Shown here: in pieces, positions 7,086 through 8,496 of the stretch
Layout: each line of letters begins with the position of its first letter
Position numbering within the stretch: the stretch's first letter is position 1
Source of the DNA: Gammaproteobacteria bacterium
GTDB lineage: Bacteria > Pseudomonadota > Gammaproteobacteria > UBA6429 > Thiohalophilaceae
NCBI GenBank assembly: GCA_029880425.1
Contig: JAOUOK010000049.1
Span: 1 to 8,496, forward strand
Direction of reading: 5' to 3'
DNA length: 8,496 nt
Translations under genes and position numbers: made by a program
The notes under the pieces: generated by a model
Databases searched by the model: none
Told to the model about the DNA's origin: nothing
Seen by the model: the letters and a program-made list of their open reading frames with translations, nothing else

Positions 7086-8496
7086 ATGAGTTACATTGAA
7101 ACTGCAAATAATATTTTATTATCGCCAACCGGGCTTGAAGTAAATGATTTGCAAAATGTGCTTGATCAAATGATGGGCAACAGTATCAATCGTGCCGATC
7201 TTTATTTTCAAACATCTCGCCAGGAATCGTGGGTATTAGAAGACGGGATTGTCAAAGAAGGTAATTACAATATTGAACAGGGTGTCGGTGTCCGGGCAAT
7301 TAGTGGTGAAAAAACGGGTTTTTCTTATTCAGATGAAATTGTATTACCCGCTCTAAGTGAAGCTGCAAATACAGCGAAAACTATTGCTCGTGCAGGACAG
7401 CAAAACCAGGTGCAAGCCTGGAAAAAGCATTCATCACATCAACTGTACCTTCCTGTCGATCCATTAGATTCACTGACGACCGATGAAAAAATTGATTTAT
7501 TAAAACAGGTTGATGCTGAAGCGCGTAAACAGGATCCCCGTATTAAACAGGTCATTGTCAGCCTGGTTGGTGTACATGAGGTTGTGTTAGTTGCATCAAG
7601 TGATGGAACACTCAATGCTGATGTTCGCCCTTTAGTCAGAATGAATGTTAACGTTATTGCAGAAGATGGTAATGAACGGGAACAAGCCAGCTCGGGTGGT
7701 GGTGGCCGGGTAGGTTATGAGTATTTTATTGAGAATGATCGTGCCCTGGGTTTTGCACGCGAAGCGGTGCGTCAGGCTTTAGTTAATTTAAATGCAGTGG
7801 AAGCACCGGCTGGAACCATGCCAGTGGTGCTCGGTCCGGGCTGGCCTGGTGTATTATTGCATGAGGCTATCGGTCACGGGCTTGAAGGTGACTTTAACCG
7901 CAAAGGAAGTTCTGCCTTTAGTGGCCGCATCGGTGAGCGGGTGGCTTCACCGCTGTGCACCATTGTAGATGATGGCACATTAGATGGTCGTCGTGGCTCT
8001 TTAAATATGGATGACGAAGGTACCACCACGCAACAAACCATGTTAATTGAAAAAGGCATTTTAAAAGGTTATATGCAGGATAAAATGAATGCCGAGCTCA
8101 TGGGGGAAACATCGACAGGCAATGGACGCAGGGAATCATATTCACATCTACCCATGCCACGTATGACCAATACCTACATGTTAGCGGGTGAACATAATCC
8201 AGGGGAAATTATTGAATCGGTTGATAAAGGTATTTATGCCGTAAACTTTGGTGGAGGCCAGGTTGATATCACTTCAGGTAAGTTTGTCTTCTCTGCCAGT
8301 GAAGCTTACCTGATCGAAAAAGGTAAAGTGACACGGCCAATTAAAGGCGCCACCCTGGTAGGTAATGGTCCGGATGTTTTAACCCGCGTTTCCATGGTTG
8401 GTGATGACCTTGAACTTGATAGTGGCGTTGGTGTATGCGGTAAAGAAGGTCAAAGTGTTCCAGTTGGTGTGGGCCAGCCCACTTTAAAAATCGATA
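7086..8496 (+). CDS. tldD: Metalloprotease subunit TldD (3' end missing)
   Basis: The frame is open from ATG 7086 to the right edge, giving 470 residues; E. coli TldD has 481, and the visible end ([11 protein letters not shown]) matches the family's C-terminus, so about ten residues are missing. The HExxxH metal motif is at H259-E260-H263 ([13 protein letters not shown]), and the third ligand is C451 (GVCGKEGQ); the matching E. coli residues are H262, E263, H266 and C454, a constant offset of three. Also present are the [11 protein letters not shown] segment at about 201-211 and the MPRMTNTYM block at about 358-366. Family knowledge: TldD pairs with TldE (PmbA) as a cytosolic protease that trims unfolded peptides; in E. 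coli it matures microcin B17 and takes part in degrading the CcdA antitoxin. TldD holds the metal site. TldE is not in this window. The start is 8 nt after the nit stop, suggesting co-translation; the nearest purine-rich stretch (AAGAG, about 7070-7074) overlaps the nit end and is rather far upstream. Confidence 0.97.
   Translation, partial: MSYIETANNILLSPTGLEVNDLQNVLDQMMGNSINRADLYFQTSRQESWVLEDGIVKEGNYNIEQGVGVRAISGEKTGFSYSDEIVLPALSEAANTAKTIARAGQQNQVQAWKKHSSHQLYLPVDPLDSLTTDEKIDLLKQVDAEARKQDPRIKQVIVSLVGVHEVVLVASSDGTLNADVRPLVRMNVNVIAEDGNEREQASSGGGGRVGYEYFIENDRALGFAREAVRQALVNLNAVEAPAGTMPVVLGPGWPGVLLHEAIGHGLEGDFNRKGSSAFSGRIGERVASPLCTIVDDGTLDGRRGSLNMDDEGTTTQQTMLIEKGILKGYMQDKMNAELMGETSTGNGRRESYSHLPMPRMTNTYMLAGEHNPGEIIESVDKGIYAVNFGGGQVDITSGKFVFSASEAYLIEKGKVTRPIKGATLVGNGPDVLTRVSMVGDDLELDSGVGVCGKEGQSVPVGVGQPTLKID

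Overview
The window holds a compact, single-strand (+) run of six genes: the 3' part of maf/yhdE, rng (RNase G), yhdP (a large AsmA-like envelope protein), a small uncharacterised exported protein, a Nit1-type carbon-nitrogen hydrolase, and tldD, which is cut by the right edge about ten residues before its expected end. The order maf-rng-yhdP-(nit)-tldD is the well-known chromosomal neighbourhood downstream of mreBCD in Gammaproteobacteria. Residue-level similarity to the E. coli proteins is high for RNase G, Maf and TldD. The DNA is moderately AT-rich by eye, and more so in yhdP. I infer a gammaproteobacterium outside the Enterobacteriaceae, and I cannot name a genus.

Layout: 1-623 maf (5' end missing); 624-661 a short gap with a good Shine-Dalgarno for rng; 662-2128 rng, ending in tandem stops; 2155-5826 yhdP; 5827-5882 the largest gap (56 nt), with a weak hairpin and a possible extended -10 promoter; 5883-6215 the small exported protein; 6247-7077 nit; 7086-8496 tldD (3' end missing). 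Gaps are 8 to 56 nt, so an operon is likely, possibly with an internal promoter before the small gene. No gene-free stretch exceeds 60 nt.

Functionally the genes are a housekeeping mix rather than one pathway: nucleotide-pool clean-up (Maf), 5'-end-dependent RNA processing (RNase G), phospholipid transport to the outer membrane (YhdP), repair of a glutathione by-product (Nit1-like), and peptide proteolysis or maturation (TldD, which needs TldE/PmbA from elsewhere). I saw no mobile element, CRISPR array, tRNA, rRNA or defence system. The only part with no known function is the small exported protein between yhdP and nit, and I regard that as the best lead. I did not find a novel multi-gene system here.
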